Assembly: GCA_023428085.1 (NCBI GenBank)
Contig: JAEYZK010000248.1
Coordinates: 1 to 15,376, forward strand
DNA from: Pseudomonadota bacterium
GTDB lineage: Bacteria; Myxococcota; Myxococcia; Myxococcales; Anaeromyxobacteraceae
Length of the DNA: 15,376 bases
Direction of reading: 5' to 3'
The notes beneath the pieces are model-generated. The model was given only the letters and a program-made list of their open reading frames with translations. It made no database searches and had not been told where the DNA came from. Shown piece after piece: positions 13,306-15,376 of this stretch (positions are counted from its first letter, which is position 1; each line of letters begins with the position of its first letter). The position numbers were made by a program, and so were the translations under genes.

Positions 13306-15288
13306 ATGATCCTCCCCGCCCCGAGACCCGTTGCCATGGGAGTGGACCCCGAGCGGCATGGGGGGACCCTCCTCACCCGCGCCGGCGCGACGACCCCGGA
13401 GCCCTGGCTGGGAGAGCAGGACCTGCACCTGTTCCATGAGGGCACGCACCTCCGGGCGTACCGGAAGCTGGGGGCCCACCGGACGGTGCGCGGAGGCACG
13501 GCCGGCGTCTCGTTCGCCGTCTGGGCGCCGAACGCCGCGGACGTGTCGGTCATCGGCGACTGGAACGGCTGGGAGAGGGGGCGCGATCGCCTCGAGCCGG
13601 TGGGCGCGTCCGGGCTGTGGCAGGGGTTCGTGCCCGGGGTGGCGCACGGCGCCTGCTACAAGTTCCACGTCGCCTCGAAGCTCCACGGGTATGCGGTGGA
13701 CAAGGCCGATCCCTTCGGCGCCTACCACGAGCTGCCGCCGCGCACCGGATCGATGGTCTGGGAGCTCGACTACGCCTGGGGCGACGCGGCCTGGATGCGG
13801 GGGCGCGGCGCGCGGAACACCCTCACCGCGCCGATGTCCATCTACGAGGTCCACCTCGGCTCCTGGCGGCGCTCGCCCGACGCGCCGCAGACGTTCCTGG
13901 GCTACCGCGACCTCGCCCCGATGCTCGCCGACCACTGCGCGGACATGGGGTTCACGCACGTGGAGCTGATGCCGGTCATGGAGCACCCGTACTATCCGTC
14001 GTGGGGCTACCAGTGCACCGGCTTCTTCGCCCCCACGAGCCGCTTCGGCACGCCGCAGGACTTCATGTTCCTCGTGGACGCGCTCCACCAGCGCGGGATC
14101 GGCGTGATCCTGGACTGGGTCCCGGCCCACTTCCCCGCCGACGAGCACGGCCTCGTCTACTTCGACGGCACGCACCTGTTCGAGCACGCCGACCGCCGGC
14201 AGGGCCGCCACCCGGACTGGGGGAGCGAGATCTTCAACTACGGCCGGCACGAGGTCCGCAGCTTCCTGCTCTCGAGCGCGATGGTCTGGCTCGACCGCTA
14301 CCACGTGGACGGGCTGCGGGTGGACGCGGTCGCGTCGATGCTCTACCTCGACTACTCGCGCAAGCCCGGCGAGTGGATCGCGAACGTCTACGGCGGGCGC
14401 GAGAACCTCGAGGCGATCTCGTTCCTCAAGCGGCTCAACGAGGAGGTCTACCGCGAGTACCCCGACGTCCAGACCTTCGCCGAGGAGTCCACGAGCTGGC
14501 CGCTGGTCTCGCGGCCGCTCTACCTCGGCGGGCTCGGGTTCGGGTTCAAGTGGGACATGGGGTGGATGCACGACACGCTCCACTACATGCAGAACGACCC
14601 CATCCACCGGAAGTTCCACCACAACGAGCTGACCTTCCGGACCATGTACGCCTCGAGCGAGAACTTCGTGCTGCCGCTCTCGCACGACGAGGTGGTGCAC
14701 ATGAAGGGCTCGCTCCTCGCCAAGATGCCGGGCCAGGATCACGACAAGTTCGCGAACCTCCGGCTGCTGTACGCCTGGCAGCACGCGCAGCCCGGGAAGA
14801 AGCTCCTCTTCATGGGCGGCGAGTTCGCGCAGGGCCGCGAGTGGAACCACGAGGTGAGCCTCGACTGGCACCTCCTGGGGATCGATCGGCACCAGGGCAT
14901 CCAGCGCTGGGTCCGCGACCTGAACCACCTGCACCGCGAGGAGCGCGCGCTCCACGTGAAGGACTGCGCGCCCGACGCCTTCGAGTGGGTCGACTGCGGC
15001 GACGCGGAGAACAGCGTGGTCAGCCTCCTCCGCCGGGGCGGGGAGGGGGACCGGCCGGTCGTGGCGGTGTTCAACTTCACGCCGGTGCTCCGGACGAACT
15101 ACCGGATCGGCCTGCCCGCGGGCGGGCTGTGGCTCGAGCGGCTCAACTCCGACGCCACGGCCTACGGCGGCACCGGGGCCGGCAACCTCGGCGGCGTGCG
15201 CGCCGAGGGTGCGCCGCTGCACGCGCGGCCGTTCTCGGTCTCGCTCACGCTCCCGCCGCTCTCCGCGCTGTTCCTCGTGCCCGAGTAG
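13306..15288 (+). CDS. glgB: 1,4-alpha-glucan branching enzyme
   Basis: GlgB cuts alpha-1,4 glucan chains and re-attaches them by alpha-1,6 bonds, branching glycogen in the cytoplasm. The 660-residue protein has an N-terminal CBM48 beta-sandwich (about 45-150, with FAVWAPNAADVSVIGDWNGW), the GH13 barrel (about 180-540) and an all-beta C-terminal domain (about 550-660). Active-site motifs are DWVPAHF (270-276), GLRVDAVASML with nucleophile Asp340, FAEEST with the acid/base glutamate at 393 or 394, and LPLSHDEVVH with Asp461. It lacks the extra N1 module that makes E. coli GlgB 728 residues. ATG 13306 gives the longest protein; an alternative ATG lies at 13336, since homology starts only near residue 35. 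The next gene begins nine bases after its stop, so an operon is likely. No glgA, glgC or glgX is in view. Confidence 0.97.
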   Translation: MILPAPRPVAMGVDPERHGGTLLTRAGATTPEPWLGEQDLHLFHEGTHLRAYRKLGAHRTVRGGTAGVSFAVWAPNAADVSVIGDWNGWERGRDRLEPVGASGLWQGFVPGVAHGACYKFHVASKLHGYAVDKADPFGAYHELPPRTGSMVWELDYAWGDAAWMRGRGARNTLTAPMSIYEVHLGSWRRSPDAPQTFLGYRDLAPMLADHCADMGFTHVELMPVMEHPYYPSWGYQCTGFFAPTSRFGTPQDFMFLVDALHQRGIGVILDWVPAHFPADEHGLVYFDGTHLFEHADRRQGRHPDWGSEIFNYGRHEVRSFLLSSAMVWLDRYHVDGLRVDAVASMLYLDYSRKPGEWIANVYGGRENLEAISFLKRLNEEVYREYPDVQTFAEESTSWPLVSRPLYLGGLGFGFKWDMGWMHDTLHYMQNDPIHRKFHHNELTFRTMYASSENFVLPLSHDEVVHMKGSLLAKMPGQDHDKFANLRLLYAWQHAQPGKKLLFMGGEFAQGREWNHEVSLDWHLLGIDRHQGIQRWVRDLNHLHREERALHVKDCAPDAFEWVDCGDAENSVVSLLRRGGEGDRPVVAVFNFTPVLRTNYRIGLPAGGLWLERLNSDATAYGGTGAGNLGGVRAEGAPLHARPFSVSLTLPPLSALFLVPE

Positions 15289-15297
15289 GGCCGAGCG

Positions 15298-15376
15298 ATG
15301 CTCGCCCTCGGCCGGGCCGCCGCCCTCGCCGCCGCCCTCGTGCTCCCGGCCCGCGCCGCGGAGCGCTGCCCCGCCG
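15298..15376 (+). CDS. Start of an exported protein, cut by right edge
   Basis: ATG 15298 opens a frame that runs off the window after 26 codons. The product MLALGRAAALAAALVLPARA followed by AERCP is a typical Sec signal peptide with a probable cleavage site after ARA (residue 20). It begins nine bases downstream of the glgB stop, so translation is probably coupled to glgB. Function cannot be told from this fragment. The ribosome site (AGGGCCGAG) is weak. Confidence 0.6.
   Translation, partial: MLALGRAAALAAALVLPARAAERCPA

Noticed and set aside
13177..15222. 681-codon minus-strand frame opposite glgB
   Set aside because: Antisense shadow of glgB with repetitive Val/Glu/Leu/Arg composition and no recognisable family.

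Overview
The window is very GC-rich chromosomal DNA in which nearly every codon of the real genes ends in G or C. The gene types suggest a myxobacterium of the Anaeromyxobacter kind: a homodimeric-type pyruvate dehydrogenase E1 with a multi-lipoyl E2, ROK and LacI regulators, and a glycogen branching enzyme. The taxonomy is inferred from gene character; no rRNA or tRNA gene is present. I see no insertion sequence, phage gene, CRISPR array or integrase.

Layout, left to right. On the minus strand lie the 5' part of the pyruvate dehydrogenase E2 gene (aceF, cut by the left edge), the E1 gene aceE, and upstream a short divergent polyphosphate kinase (ppk1). A divergent promoter region then leads to two plus-strand genes, a ROK-family transcriptional regulator and alanine dehydrogenase (ald). 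Convergent to ald are minus-strand genes for gluconokinase and a YchF-like GTPase, a 44-residue membrane peptide, and a LacI-family repressor. The lacI upstream region holds three similar operator-like palindromes and faces a 68-residue plus-strand orphan. A strong hairpin separates that orphan from a minus-strand HD-domain phosphohydrolase. Next come a 91-codon plus-strand orphan that looks 5'-truncated and a minus-strand exported lytic transglycosylase. After a 325-base gene-free stretch come plus-strand glgB and the first 26 codons of an exported protein.

Functional theme: central carbon and energy-store metabolism. Pyruvate is oxidised by AceE/AceF or formed from alanine by Ald, gluconate enters through gluconokinase, glycogen is branched by GlgB, and phosphate is stored as polyphosphate by Ppk1. 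Two sugar-type regulators (ROK and LacI) sit among these genes. The best candidate for something undescribed is the compact lacI / 68-residue-orphan module, where three TTGAAnCGnTTCAA-like sites overlap plausible promoters in both directions. Other points of note are possible leaderless starts for ppk1 and glgB, a Ppk1 lacking a conserved active-site loop sequence, and a YchF-like GTPase with a non-canonical P-loop.
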